Shown here piece by piece: positions 54,017 to 62,963 of a stretch of 64,000 nucleotides of DNA; position 1 is the stretch's first letter; every line of letters begins with the position of its first letter. The position numbers and the translations under genes were made by a program. The notes under the pieces are model-generated. The model worked only from the letters and a program-made list of their open reading frames with translations, had not been told where the DNA came from and ran no database searches. Source of the DNA: DMER64 sp964542305 (lineage in GTDB: Bacteria > Bacteroidota > Bacteroidia > Bacteroidales > UBA932); contig CAZITX010000003.1 in the NCBI GenBank assembly GCA_964542305.1, positions 62,001 through 126,000 of the forward strand. The letters are read 5' to 3'.

Positions 54017-54791
54017 GAACAGCCAGGACCTCTTTTGTCAACTGAATAAAATCGCTTACATCCAGTTGTTCCGGCCTTAGGTCCGGGAGCACAGATCCCG
54101 TGATTTTACGGTTTCCCAGGATCGGTTTCAGGCTGTTACGTATGGTTTTTCGCCGTTGGTTAAACGTGGTTTTAACTACTTTCAGGAACATATCTTCCGG
54201 ACAATCCAGTATTGTTCTGTTATTCCTTGTCAGGCGAATGACCCCGGACTGTACTTTCGGAGGCGGGACAAAAGCTCCGGGAGGAACCGTGAAAAGGTAT
54301 TCTGTATGGTACCAGGCGTGAAGCAAAACGCTAAGTATGCCATAAGTGCGGGATCCGGGGGAAGCACAGAAACGTTCCGCAACTTCTTTTTGGACCATGC
54401 CCACTACTTCAGGGATTCTGTCCCTGAATTCCAAAACCCGGAAAAAGATCTGGGATGAAATATTATAAGGGAAGTTTCCTATCAATGAAAACTCGTCCGG
54501 GAACACATCTGCAGGCAATTGCAAAAAATCTCCCTGTATCAGTTTTTTCCCCAATCCGGGATATTTTTGTTGAAGGAAAGCCACCGATTCCCGATCCAAT
54601 TCAACGGCGTAATAGTCTATACCGGGATTATCCCATAAATAGGCAGTAAGCACTCCCGTTCCGGGTCCTACTTCCACAACCGGGACCTTCTGCCCGTCTT
54701 GTATTACCGACAGGCTGTTAACGATCTTTTGGGCAGCTCCCTGATCTCTAAGGAAATGTTGTCCCAATGCTTTTTTTGGTCTTACCTCCAT
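54000..54791 (-). CDS. rsmA: 16S rRNA dimethyladenosine transferase
   Basis: 263 residues. It begins VRPKKALGQHFLRD, the family N-terminus; SAM motif I is VEVGPGTGVLT and the catalytic motif IV is GNFPYNIS. It dimethylates two adjacent adenines near the 3' end of 16S rRNA (the ksgA gene). A TATCTTTG box read at 54803-54796 ends four bases before the ATG, so the message may be leaderless. Confidence 0.97.
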   Translation of the reverse strand: MEVRPKKALGQHFLRDQGAAQKIVNSLSVIQDGQKVPVVEVGPGTGVLTAYLWDNPGIDYYAVELDRESVAFLQQKYPGLGKKLIQGDFLQLPADVFPDEFSLIGNFPYNISSQIFFRVLEFRDRIPEVVGMVQKEVAERFCASPGSRTYGILSVLLHAWYHTEYLFTVPPGAFVPPPKVQSGVIRLTRNNRTILDCPEDMFLKVVKTTFNQRRKTIRNSLKPILGNRKITGSVLPDLRPEQLDVSDFIQLTKEVLAVLNADS

Positions 54792-54795
54792 AGTA

Positions 54796-54803
54796 CAAAG
54801 ATA
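54796..54803 (-). promoter_or_regulatory. -7 promoter box of rsmA
   Basis: CAAAGATA reads TATCTTTG on the minus strand; the ATG at 54791 follows after four bases. The spacing equals that of sufS and the DUF134 gene. Confidence 0.55.
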
Positions 54804-54840
54804 GTTTTTATACCTTTATGCAACTCTAAAGGCGAACGTT

Positions 54841-56001
54841 ATGAAAAAAACACTCTTTCTTTTCCTGGTTTCCCTGACACTGCTTTCCTGTTCGGGCAGG
54901 CAAGCGCGGCAAGCGGACATGTGCCTGCAACAGATCGCACAGAATATCAATGCGGTAGGGATCTCGGTTGCGGTCATCAGTGACAACGAAATAATTTATA
55001 CCGGAGCATATGGTTTGAAAAACATCCAAACGGAAGAAAAACTCAGGCCTTCGGACCTGATGCGCATAGCTTCCATATCCAAAAGTTTTACGGCAACGGC
55101 TATTATGCAATTGTACGAGGCCGGTTGTTTTGATCTTGACGATGACATAGGGGACGCCCTGGGATTCCCGGTAAGAAACCCAAACCATCCCGATATTCCC
55201 ATAACGTACAGGATGTTGCTTTCCCATACTTCTTCTTTGAGTGACAAAGGCGGGTATTTTACCCTGGATTTAATCCGTCCGGACAGAACTCCGGATGTTT
55301 CCGGTTCTTTCAATGAATATGCCCCCGGGACCGGTTACCAATATTGCAACCTGGGATTCAATACGCTGGGAGCCCTGGTGGAAATCCATTCGGGAGAACG
55401 TTTTGACCAATACATCCGCAACAACATCCTGGATCCCCTGGGAGTATGCGCTTCTTTCAATGTAAACGATCTGGACACCAATCGTTTTGCAACACTTTAT
55501 GTTTTTGAGGAAGGCCGGTTTGTTCCCTCTCCGCAGGCATACAATCCCCGTACAGAAGAAATTGAAAACTATGTTGAGATTTTCTCGGCTCCTGTTTTTT
55601 CACCTACAGGAGGAATGAAGATCAATGCACCCGATCTGGCTCGTCATGCACTTATACAGATGAATGACGGCTTTTTTAACGACACGGAGATCCTCACACC
55701 CCAAAGCGTAGCTCTTATGCAAACGCCACAAAGCCCGGGCGGACGTTCTTCAGAGAATGAAAATTGCGGTTATGGATTTGCCCTGGAAAGGACCGACCGG
55801 CTCATAGAAGGAGAGATTATGACCGGACACACCGGAAGCGCATACGGCCTCTACTCGGCAATGTTCTTTGAGAAAGACAAGAAGTTCGGCTTTATTGTAT
55901 TGTGCAATGGATGCGATTCGTCGCTTCCCCGCAGGGAAAACGGCTTTATGCCGGTTCAGACGGACGTGATCAACGCGTTGTACGATATATTTATCCGCTA
56001 A
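54841..56001 (+). CDS. Serine hydrolase of the beta-lactamase/class C PBP family, lipoprotein
   Basis: 386 residues. Lipobox LLSC (Cys17) anchors it in the envelope. The three catalytic motifs are SISK (Ser78 and Lys81), YCN (Tyr168 to Asn170), and HTGS in place of KTG near residue 335. These fit class C-like serine esterases, peptidases and transpeptidase relatives. HTG is common in the DD-peptidase/esterase branch, so an esterase or D-aminopeptidase is more likely than a beta-lactamase. Tail to tail with aspS, 11 bases apart. Confidence 0.87.
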   Translation: MKKTLFLFLVSLTLLSCSGRQARQADMCLQQIAQNINAVGISVAVISDNEIIYTGAYGLKNIQTEEKLRPSDLMRIASISKSFTATAIMQLYEAGCFDLDDDIGDALGFPVRNPNHPDIPITYRMLLSHTSSLSDKGGYFTLDLIRPDRTPDVSGSFNEYAPGTGYQYCNLGFNTLGALVEIHSGERFDQYIRNNILDPLGVCASFNVNDLDTNRFATLYVFEEGRFVPSPQAYNPRTEEIENYVEIFSAPVFSPTGGMKINAPDLARHALIQMNDGFFNDTEILTPQSVALMQTPQSPGGRSSENENCGYGFALERTDRLIEGEIMTGHTGSAYGLYSAMFFEKDKKFGFIVLCNGCDSSLPRRENGFMPVQTDVINALYDIFIR

Positions 56002-56012
56002 AAGAACGGTTT

Positions 56013-57776
56013 TCAGGAAAGGCCCAGCTCTTTCTTTTGTAACGCATCAATTTCTGAAGGAGCGTCCAGCATAACGTCCCTCCCGGAATTATTCTTGGGA
56101 AAGGCAATAAAATCCCGGATACTTTCCGATCCGCCAAAAAGCGAACACCAGCGGTCAAACCCAAAGGCGATCCCTCCGTGGGGAGGTGCGCCGTATTGAA
56201 ACGCGTTTATTATAAAGGAAAATTTGGCTTTTACTTCTTCCGGGGACATTCCCAGAACCTTGAACATACGTTCCTGCATATCCTTATCGTGGATCCTGAC
56301 AGAGCCGCCTCCTACTTCGGTACCGTTTAAAACAAAATCATAAGCATTGGCGCTGACCTGTTCCAGGTCTTTGGGATCGTCGCTATAGAATTTGTCAAGG
56401 TCTTCGGGTTTGGGAGCGGTGAAAGGATGGTGCTTGGCGTAGAAACGCTGAGTCTCTTCATCCCATTCCAACAACGGGAAATCGTATACCCAAAGGGGAG
56501 CGTAATGATCTTTGTCTCTCAGGCCCATACGGTTTCCCATTTCCAGCCGCAACACGCCCAATGCTTCCAATGTTTTTACATGCGCACCGCTCATTACCAG
56601 GATCAGGTCCTCATCGCCGGCTCCGGTAAGTTGTGCCCAGGATTCCAGCGCATCCCGGTCAAAGAATTTATCCACGGAGGATTTGTACGTCATAAGGCCA
56701 TCGGGCTCTTTTGTACAACGCACGTAAACCAGTCCGGCAGCTCCTATTTGGGGCCTGCGGACCCAATCGGTCAGTTCGTCAAGTTGTTTCCGGGTATAGG
56801 AAGCCGCTCCTTTTACACAGATGGCTCCCACGTAAGCGGCATTGCGAAATACACTAAATTCCGTATCACGGGTCAGAGGGGTAAGGTCGTGCAGCAACAT
56901 GTCAAAGCGGATATCCGGTTTGTCGCTCCCGTATTTTTCCATTGCTGTTGTCCAGGAAATGCGCGGCAGGGGAGCAGGAATATCTTTTCCGAGTACGGAT
57001 TTAAAAAGGTGCAATATCAACCCTTCAAACTGAGCCAGTATATCGTCTCGCTCCACAAACGACATTTCACAGTCTATTTGTGTAAATTCCGGTTGCCGGT
57101 CTGCCCTAAGGTCTTCGTCCCTGAAACACCGTACGACCTGAAAATACTTGTCGTATCCGGAGATCATTAATAATTGTTTAAAAGTTTGCGGACTTTGGGG
57201 CAGGGCGTAGAACTGTCCCTGGTTCATGCGGGAAGGCACTACAAAATCCCGGGCTCCTTCCGGGGTTGATTTTATGAGAAAAGGCGTTTCAATTTCCAGG
57301 AACCCGCATTGACTCAGATAATTCCTGGTTTCCTGCGCCATTTTATGACGAAGCATAATAGCCTTTTGCAACGGGGGCCGTCTCAGGTCCAGGTAACGGT
57401 AACGGGATCGAAGTTCTTCGCCACCATCCGATTCTTCTTCAATGGTAAAAGGCGGTGTCTGGGAACGGCTTAAAATTTCCACACCCTTGAGCAGGATCTC
57501 AATTTCCCCGGTGGGAATCTTCAGGTTCTTGCTGCTCCGCTCCACAACAGTTCCTTTTACCGTAATGACATACTCGCGTCCCAGGTCTTCCACTGCGTCA
57601 GAGACCTGCCCTGGAGAATCTTCGTTAACAACCAATTGGGTAATGCCGTAACGGTCACGAAGGTCAATGAAAGTCATACCTCCCAATTTCCTGATACGTT
57701 GTATCCATCCGGCCAATTGTACCTCCCGGCCTGCGTGGGAAAGATTGAGTGCTCCGCACGTGTGTGTCCTGTACAT
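56013..57776 (-). CDS. aspS: Aspartyl-tRNA synthetase (bacterial type)
   Basis: 587 residues, bacterial length. N-terminal OB-fold anticodon domain (VQLAGWIQRIRKLGGMTFIDLRDRYG parts, about 19-44), class II motif 2 at FRDEDLRADRQPEFTQ, a GAD insertion domain (about 290-420), and motif 3 GIAFGFDRW. It charges tRNA-Asp; whether it also charges tRNA-Asn depends on the presence of an asparaginyl enzyme elsewhere. Divergent from thyA. Confidence 0.97.
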   Translation of the reverse strand: MYRTHTCGALNLSHAGREVQLAGWIQRIRKLGGMTFIDLRDRYGITQLVVNEDSPGQVSDAVEDLGREYVITVKGTVVERSSKNLKIPTGEIEILLKGVEILSRSQTPPFTIEEESDGGEELRSRYRYLDLRRPPLQKAIMLRHKMAQETRNYLSQCGFLEIETPFLIKSTPEGARDFVVPSRMNQGQFYALPQSPQTFKQLLMISGYDKYFQVVRCFRDEDLRADRQPEFTQIDCEMSFVERDDILAQFEGLILHLFKSVLGKDIPAPLPRISWTTAMEKYGSDKPDIRFDMLLHDLTPLTRDTEFSVFRNAAYVGAICVKGAASYTRKQLDELTDWVRRPQIGAAGLVYVRCTKEPDGLMTYKSSVDKFFDRDALESWAQLTGAGDEDLILVMSGAHVKTLEALGVLRLEMGNRMGLRDKDHYAPLWVYDFPLLEWDEETQRFYAKHHPFTAPKPEDLDKFYSDDPKDLEQVSANAYDFVLNGTEVGGGSVRIHDKDMQERMFKVLGMSPEEVKAKFSFIINAFQYGAPPHGGIAFGFDRWCSLFGGSESIRDFIAFPKNNSGRDVMLDAPSEIDALQKKELGLS

Positions 57777-57796
57777 ATTGATGATTTTTTAGGCAA

Positions 57797-57825
57797 CAAA
57801 GGTAATCAGAAAATGGCTACCTTTG
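57797..57825. promoter_or_regulatory. Divergent -7 boxes of aspS and thyA
   Basis: CAAAGGTA at 57797-57804 reads TACCTTTG on the minus strand, 20 bases before the aspS ATG. TACCTTTG at 57818-57825 ends seven bases before the thyA ATG. The boxes are a near mirror image of each other, 13 bases apart. Confidence 0.6.
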
Positions 57826-57832
57826 TGAGGCT

Positions 57833-58627
57833 ATGCAAAACTATTTGGATCTCCTGCAACACATCCTGGACAATGGGACGGACAAGAACGACAGAACCGG
57901 AACCGGAACAAAGAGTGTTTTCGGATACCAGTTGCGTTGTCCTCTCTCGAAAGGATTTCCTTTGCTGACAACAAAAAAGGTGCATATTAAATCCATCATT
58001 TACGAATTGCTCTGGTTTCTGAAGGGTGACACAAACATCAAATACCTGAATGACAACGGGGTCACCATCTGGGATGAATGGGCCGATCCCGGAGGGCAAC
58101 TTGGCCCTGTTTACGGGAAACAATGGAGATCCTGGACAACCGCAGACGGAAAAACAATAGACCAGATCTCCTGCCTGGTGGAAGGCCTGAAAAACAATCC
58201 CGACGGCCGCCGTCATATAGTCAGTGCCTGGAATGTGGCAGACATATCCCGTATGGCCCTGCCGCCCTGTCATGCCCTGTTCCAGTTTTATGTGGCAAAC
58301 GGAAAGCTTTCGTGCCAACTCTACCAACGCAGTGCAGACGTCTTTTTGGGCGTGCCTTTCAATATTGCTTCCTATGCGCTGCTTACGCTTATGGTAGCGC
58401 AGGTTTGCGGCTATGAGCCCGGAGATTACATCCACACTTTCGGAGACGTACATATTTATACTAACCATATGGAACAAGTACGGCTGCAATTGACCCGTAC
58501 CCCGCGAATATTACCGAAAATGGTGCTGAACCCTTTGCGTCAAGACCTCTTTTCCTTTGAGTATTCAGATTTCAGCCTTCAGGATTACGATCCATGGCCT
58601 TCTATAAAAGCTCCTGTTGCCGTATGA
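57833..58627 (+). CDS. thyA: Thymidylate synthase
   Basis: 264 residues, normal length. Folate-dependent methylation of dUMP to dTMP. The catalytic Cys is in LPPCHALFQFYV, with the phosphate-binding Arg in NDRTGTGTKSVFG, YQRSADVFLGVPFNIASYA, and DVHIYTNHMEQV. The stop overlaps the folA start by four bases (ATGA), so the thymidylate cycle enzymes are translated together. Confidence 0.98.
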   Translation: MQNYLDLLQHILDNGTDKNDRTGTGTKSVFGYQLRCPLSKGFPLLTTKKVHIKSIIYELLWFLKGDTNIKYLNDNGVTIWDEWADPGGQLGPVYGKQWRSWTTADGKTIDQISCLVEGLKNNPDGRRHIVSAWNVADISRMALPPCHALFQFYVANGKLSCQLYQRSADVFLGVPFNIASYALLTLMVAQVCGYEPGDYIHTFGDVHIYTNHMEQVRLQLTRTPRILPKMVLNPLRQDLFSFEYSDFSLQDYDPWPSIKAPVAV

Positions 58628-59124
58628 AAGATCAAGGCACGAACAGACCGTATACGCTTTCCCTGGTTGCCGTGGTGGGACCGGGCCTGGAATTGGGCGC
58701 AAAAAACCAATTGTTGTGGCACATATCCGAAGATCTCAGGCACTTTAAAGCACTGACAATGGGACACACGGTGATCATGGGGCGGAAAACCTATGAATCC
58801 TTGGGAAAACCTCTCCCCGGAAGAAATAATGTTGTTCTTTCAAGATCCGCAAAAAGCCTGGAAGAAGTGCTCTCCGGGATAAATGACCGGGCCGAGGTAT
58901 TTGTCATCGGGGGAGCGCAGATTTACGAGCAGACCATCCATCTGGCAGATAAACTGTACCTTACCCATGTTAATGCGCCGCTTCCGGAAGGAGGCGCCGA
59001 GGTGTTTTTTCCTCACGTTGATCCCCTTCAGTGGAAAGAGATTAAGCGGGAAGATTACCCGAACGGGGCTAAATTTCCGTTTCCTTTTTCTTTCGTAATA
59101 TACGAACGCATCCGGCCGCTATAG
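58624..59124 (+). CDS. folA: Dihydrofolate reductase
   Basis: 166 residues from the ATG at 58624 that overlaps the thyA stop. An in-frame codon at 58594 is open but adds ten residues unlike the family. Core motifs: LVAVVGPGLELG, LLWHISEDLRHFK (with the substrate-binding Asp), MGRKTYESLGKPLPGR and VIGGAQIYE. It regenerates tetrahydrofolate used by ThyA. The last 56 bases overlap the convergent membrane protein gene. Confidence 0.97.
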   Translation: MKDQGTNRPYTLSLVAVVGPGLELGAKNQLLWHISEDLRHFKALTMGHTVIMGRKTYESLGKPLPGRNNVVLSRSAKSLEEVLSGINDRAEVFVIGGAQIYEQTIHLADKLYLTHVNAPLPEGGAEVFFPHVDPLQWKEIKREDYPNGAKFPFPFSFVIYERIRPL

Positions 59125-61561
59125 CTGCCAACAATGCCAGAAGCAAAGCCCCGGAACTGATGCGCGAGATCATAATACCGGTGGTGTAGGAAGAAGGCAG
59201 GTATGTAAAGCGTATTTCGTGTTCTCCCTCAGGAACCCGTAATGTCCGGGTAATGTAGTTGGACCGGCAGATCTGTGCTTCCTGACCGTCAATCCATGCC
59301 TTCCATCCTTTGGGGTAATAAATTTCGGAAAACACAACAATCCCTTCTTTTTCCATTGAAGCTTTGTATTCCAGTGTGTTCGGAGAATAGGAGGTCAGCT
59401 TGATTGTTGAATTGGAGGGCCCGGCTGCTTCTACCCAAGATTCCGGGGGATCTTGCATGACAGCGGTAGTTCTCAGATCTACCCTGGACAGGGTTTCAAT
59501 TTCTTCCTGTGGGGATGAAACCGGTTGTATGGAAGATACAACCCAGGCATTTCCCAAGGCATAGGGATTGGTTACGGGCAGGGCATCTGCCCCTAAAATC
59601 ACGTAGCGGGAATTAAGCATATTGAGCACCGGGGTCCGGGAGCGGTTGCCGTTGTATCTAAAAATATCCGAGGCTTCTTCCAGTGTCTGGCACTGGCTGA
59701 GTTTATCTGCAAAATATTGCATTTCGGGTAACAGATGGTGGTCAATTACATCCTGGTAACGCTGCAATTTGGCCGCGTTGTATCCCCCAATGGATTTATG
59801 GTGGTAACTGGCCGTTGCATCCATAAAAGTACTTCCGGTCATATCGAGTACCCGGTAATACAAATCCGTGTCCTGCTTAATGTGTTTGTCTACAGGTCTT
59901 TCAGAAAACTGGCTCCGGTAATTGATACGTGAAATAAAATGTGACTCGTTCAGGTACCTTTTTCCAACGGGAAGGTAATCGACCAGGATCAAAACCGCAA
60001 AAGCACCTATGATCCAGGCCTGCTTCATCTTGCGGTGTACGCCCAGCCAGAGCAAAACAGCGGCAGGCAGAATAAGCAGGACAGAACGCCAGGCATCCCG
60101 GCTCAGGAGGTCTTTACGGTCTTCTACCAGGGCGGGGATCAGGGAAGAAGGCAGTGAACTGTCTGAAGGACCTGTGAAAGAACCCGCCAGGGAAGGTATC
60201 AATGCGGCCAACAAAGAGAAACCTGCGGTAATTCCCAAAGCCCAGTATATGCCTTTGACGGCTTTTTTCTGTGGATAAACACCCTCAAGGATTTGCCACA
60301 ATACATAGATTCCCAGGGCCGGAAGAACCATTTGCCATATAACCAGGATCATGCTGACTGTCCGGAACTTATCGTATAAGGGCACAAAACGGAAGAAAAA
60401 CGTATTAAACCCCGGAAGGTGGTAACCCCACGACAACAAGAGAGCCAGCAGTGAAACGCCGGCCAGGGCCCATTTAACGGGACTTTTTACCAGTATGAGT
60501 CCCAGGACGAAAAGAAAGATTATAATGGCTCCCATATACATGGGACCCGCTGTAAAAGGCTGTTCTCCCCAATACAGCGGCATATTGGAAATAACCCCGT
60601 CAGCATTGTAACCCAAATCGTTCAATGTCTTGTATGTGTTGGAGTTTTTAGCCAGCGGCCCGACGGAAGCACCTCCGTAAAAATCGGGAATCATCATGTT
60701 GAACGACTCCATTTTGGAATAACTCCACTGGGTAGCGTAATCAAACTCCAGGCCCGATCTTGTCTTGCCATCCCGGCCGGCACTAAGTTCTGAACCTCCG
60801 CGCATGGATTGGGCCGTATATTCATATGTCGGCAGCAGATGGTTTGCAGAGGTGGCAAGACCCAAAATTCCGGCCGCAATAATCAAAAGCGTGGTTTTTA
60901 TGAATTTTTTGACACGGTGCTGTATCAGCGCTTCTGCAAGAAGACCGGCCATTACAAAAAGCAGTATAAATCCAAGGTAATAAGTGATCTGGGGATGGTT
61001 GGCAGCTACATGCAAGCTGACGGTAAGGGCAAAAAACAAAGCACCTGTCAATGCCTGTTTGCGGTAAGCATATGCCATAGAAGCCAGGACCCAGGGTAAA
61101 TAGGCAATAGCTATCATTTTGGTCACGTGACCCGCTTGTATGATCTGGAGATTGTAGGAACAAAATGTGATGGCCACAGCTCCTAACACCGATATCCATG
61201 GATTGATCCCCAGGGCAAGGAACAACAGGAATCCGCCCAATAATGACAAAAACAGATAAGAGGCGGGTTCTGCGCCTGATTCCAGTATTTGGCCAATGGC
61301 CCTTATATAATTGCCCTTAGTGACTTTATTAATGGTAACGGTAGGCATTCCGCCAAACATGGAATTGGTCCAACGGGCCTCATCTTTGTGTGTTTCATTA
61401 TAGTCTTTTGCCTCTTTGGACATTGCCTGCCAGGCCGTTATATCTCCCTGGTTGAGCGTTTTTCCCTGGAAAACCTGCGGCACAAAACCATAGGAAAGAA
61501 TGAGAAAGAAAACCACGGCAACCGGATAAGCAATCCATTTTTTCACGGGAATCTTTTGCAT
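59069..61561 (-). CDS. YfhO-family membrane protein
   Basis: 830 residues with about a dozen hydrophobic segments between 10 and 560, then a soluble extracytoplasmic domain (about 570-790) and a last helix (about 797-818). The layout, the early FVPQVFQGKTLNQGD and the late GWKAWIDGQEAQI match YfhO (PF09586) proteins, which act in glycan or lipoteichoic-type glycosylation in Firmicutes and are of unknown role here. GT-C fold glycosyltransferase activity is inference. The promoter box is read at 61587-61580. Confidence 0.8.
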   Translation of the reverse strand: MQKIPVKKWIAYPVAVVFFLILSYGFVPQVFQGKTLNQGDITAWQAMSKEAKDYNETHKDEARWTNSMFGGMPTVTINKVTKGNYIRAIGQILESGAEPASYLFLSLLGGFLLFLALGINPWISVLGAVAITFCSYNLQIIQAGHVTKMIAIAYLPWVLASMAYAYRKQALTGALFFALTVSLHVAANHPQITYYLGFILLFVMAGLLAEALIQHRVKKFIKTTLLIIAAGILGLATSANHLLPTYEYTAQSMRGGSELSAGRDGKTRSGLEFDYATQWSYSKMESFNMMIPDFYGGASVGPLAKNSNTYKTLNDLGYNADGVISNMPLYWGEQPFTAGPMYMGAIIIFLFVLGLILVKSPVKWALAGVSLLALLLSWGYHLPGFNTFFFRFVPLYDKFRTVSMILVIWQMVLPALGIYVLWQILEGVYPQKKAVKGIYWALGITAGFSLLAALIPSLAGSFTGPSDSSLPSSLIPALVEDRKDLLSRDAWRSVLLILPAAVLLWLGVHRKMKQAWIIGAFAVLILVDYLPVGKRYLNESHFISRINYRSQFSERPVDKHIKQDTDLYYRVLDMTGSTFMDATASYHHKSIGGYNAAKLQRYQDVIDHHLLPEMQYFADKLSQCQTLEEASDIFRYNGNRSRTPVLNMLNSRYVILGADALPVTNPYALGNAWVVSSIQPVSSPQEEIETLSRVDLRTTAVMQDPPESWVEAAGPSNSTIKLTSYSPNTLEYKASMEKEGIVVFSEIYYPKGWKAWIDGQEAQICRSNYITRTLRVPEGEHEIRFTYLPSSYTTGIMISRISSGALLLALLAAIAAGCVRILRKKKETEI

Positions 61562-61579
61562 AGCTTCTGTATTTTATAA

Positions 61580-61608
61580 CAAAGGTAAAAAGAAAGGACT
61601 TATATTTG
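61580..61608. promoter_or_regulatory. Divergent -7 boxes of the YfhO-type and symporter genes
   Basis: CAAAGGTA at 61580-61587 reads TACCTTTG on the minus strand (ATG at 61561). TATATTTG at 61601-61608 serves the symporter, whose ATG is at 61626. Leaders of about 12 bases are expected on both sides. Confidence 0.55.
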
Positions 61609-61625
61609 TGTAAAACCTATTGTTT

Positions 61626-62963
61626 ATGAGTCGTGACGAATTTTCGGGATTTTTCGGCGTTCTGGTTGCCACGGTGGGATCTGCCGTGGGATTGGGCAAT
61701 TTGTGGAGATTTCCATACCTGGTAGGACAAAACGGGGGCGCAGCCTTTATATTGATCTACCTGGCATTTGTATTGATCATCTGCCTGCCTATTGCCGTAT
61801 CTGAATTTATTATTGGCCGCAAAACAAGGGCGAATACCGTAAAGGCATTCCAGGTACTGGCCCCGAAGACGGCATGGAGCGGTATAGGGATCGTTGGGGT
61901 ATTGGCCGCTTTTGCCATACTGGCTTTTTATACGGTAGTAGGAGGTTGGACCATGGATTACCTGGTGCGATCCGTTATCCATATTTTTTCGAAGCCGGAC
62001 ATATCTGCCCTGGAAAGCCAATTTACAACCATGGTAACTTCTCCTGTGCGACCTATTGTATGGACCGTTGTTTTTATGGTCGTGTGCGCCCTGATTGTTA
62101 TGTGCGGAATAAAAAAGGGTATCGAAAAATATTCCAAAATCATGATGCCCTTCCTTTTTTTAATGATTGTGATCCTGATGGTGCGTTCCGTTACGCTGCC
62201 CGGAGCCGGTGAAGGAATTTCTTTTTTGATTAAACCCGATTTTTCTAAGATAAATACCTCGGTCGTGCTGGCTGCATTGGGGCAGGCTTTTTTCTCCCTA
62301 AGCCTGGGAATGGGATGTCTGATCACCTATGGTTCCTATATCCCGGACAAAGAAAATTTATCCAAATTGTCATTTACCACAGCTTTATCCGACACCCTTT
62401 TTGCGATGTTGGCAGGGCTGGCCATTATGCCTGCGGTTTTTGCCTTTGGGATATCCCCCCAGGAAGGTCCCGGTCTGGTGTTTATTGTTTTACCCCGTAT
62501 TTTTGCGCAGATTCCCCTGGGGAACGTATTTGCCGTCATGTTTTTCATTATCCTGCTCATTGCCGCAATTACGTCGGTAATTTCTCTGCTGGAAGTCATA
62601 ACAGCTTATGTAACGGAAAAACTCAAATTAAAACGAATAGTAGCCGTATCCGCAATCACGGTTATCGTTACCTTTTTTGCTTCCCTGAGTTCCCTTTCGC
62701 AGGGGGTTCTCAAAAACGTTACGATTTTCGGAAAATCCATTTTTGATTTCTTTGATTACCTCTCGGCAAACATCCTGCTTCCCTTGGGAGGTCTTTCCAT
62801 AGTGATTTTTGTAGGATGGTATATGAAAAAATCCCTTGTTTACCAGGAATTTACAAATCAGGGCACCCTAAAGGGCACCCTGTTTCGCGCGTATTATTTT
62901 ATCATTCGTTACGTGGCACCGGTGGCCATTGCCATCGTTTTTATAGATCTTATTTTACCGTAA
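61626..62963 (+). CDS. Sodium-dependent neurotransmitter:sodium symporter-family transporter
   Basis: 445 residues with about 11 membrane helices, beginning with the NSS signature VGSAVGLGNLWRFPYL in helix 1 (about 18-33), which holds the sodium and substrate site, then NGGAAFILIY. The family takes up amino acids or related compounds with sodium (LeuT, Tyt1, MhsT). Ligand not predictable. The ATG at 61626 is chosen over a TTG two codons earlier. Its 3' end overlaps the next convergent gene by 14 bases. Confidence 0.92.
   Translation: MSRDEFSGFFGVLVATVGSAVGLGNLWRFPYLVGQNGGAAFILIYLAFVLIICLPIAVSEFIIGRKTRANTVKAFQVLAPKTAWSGIGIVGVLAAFAILAFYTVVGGWTMDYLVRSVIHIFSKPDISALESQFTTMVTSPVRPIVWTVVFMVVCALIVMCGIKKGIEKYSKIMMPFLFLMIVILMVRSVTLPGAGEGISFLIKPDFSKINTSVVLAALGQAFFSLSLGMGCLITYGSYIPDKENLSKLSFTTALSDTLFAMLAGLAIMPAVFAFGISPQEGPGLVFIVLPRIFAQIPLGNVFAVMFFIILLIAAITSVISLLEVITAYVTEKLKLKRIVAVSAITVIVTFFASLSSLSQGVLKNVTIFGKSIFDFFDYLSANILLPLGGLSIVIFVGWYMKKSLVYQEFTNQGTLKGTLFRAYYFIIRYVAPVAIAIVFIDLILP

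Noticed and set aside
57806..58489. Open frame of 227 codons opposite thyA
   Set aside because: It is antisense to conserved thymidylate synthase motifs.
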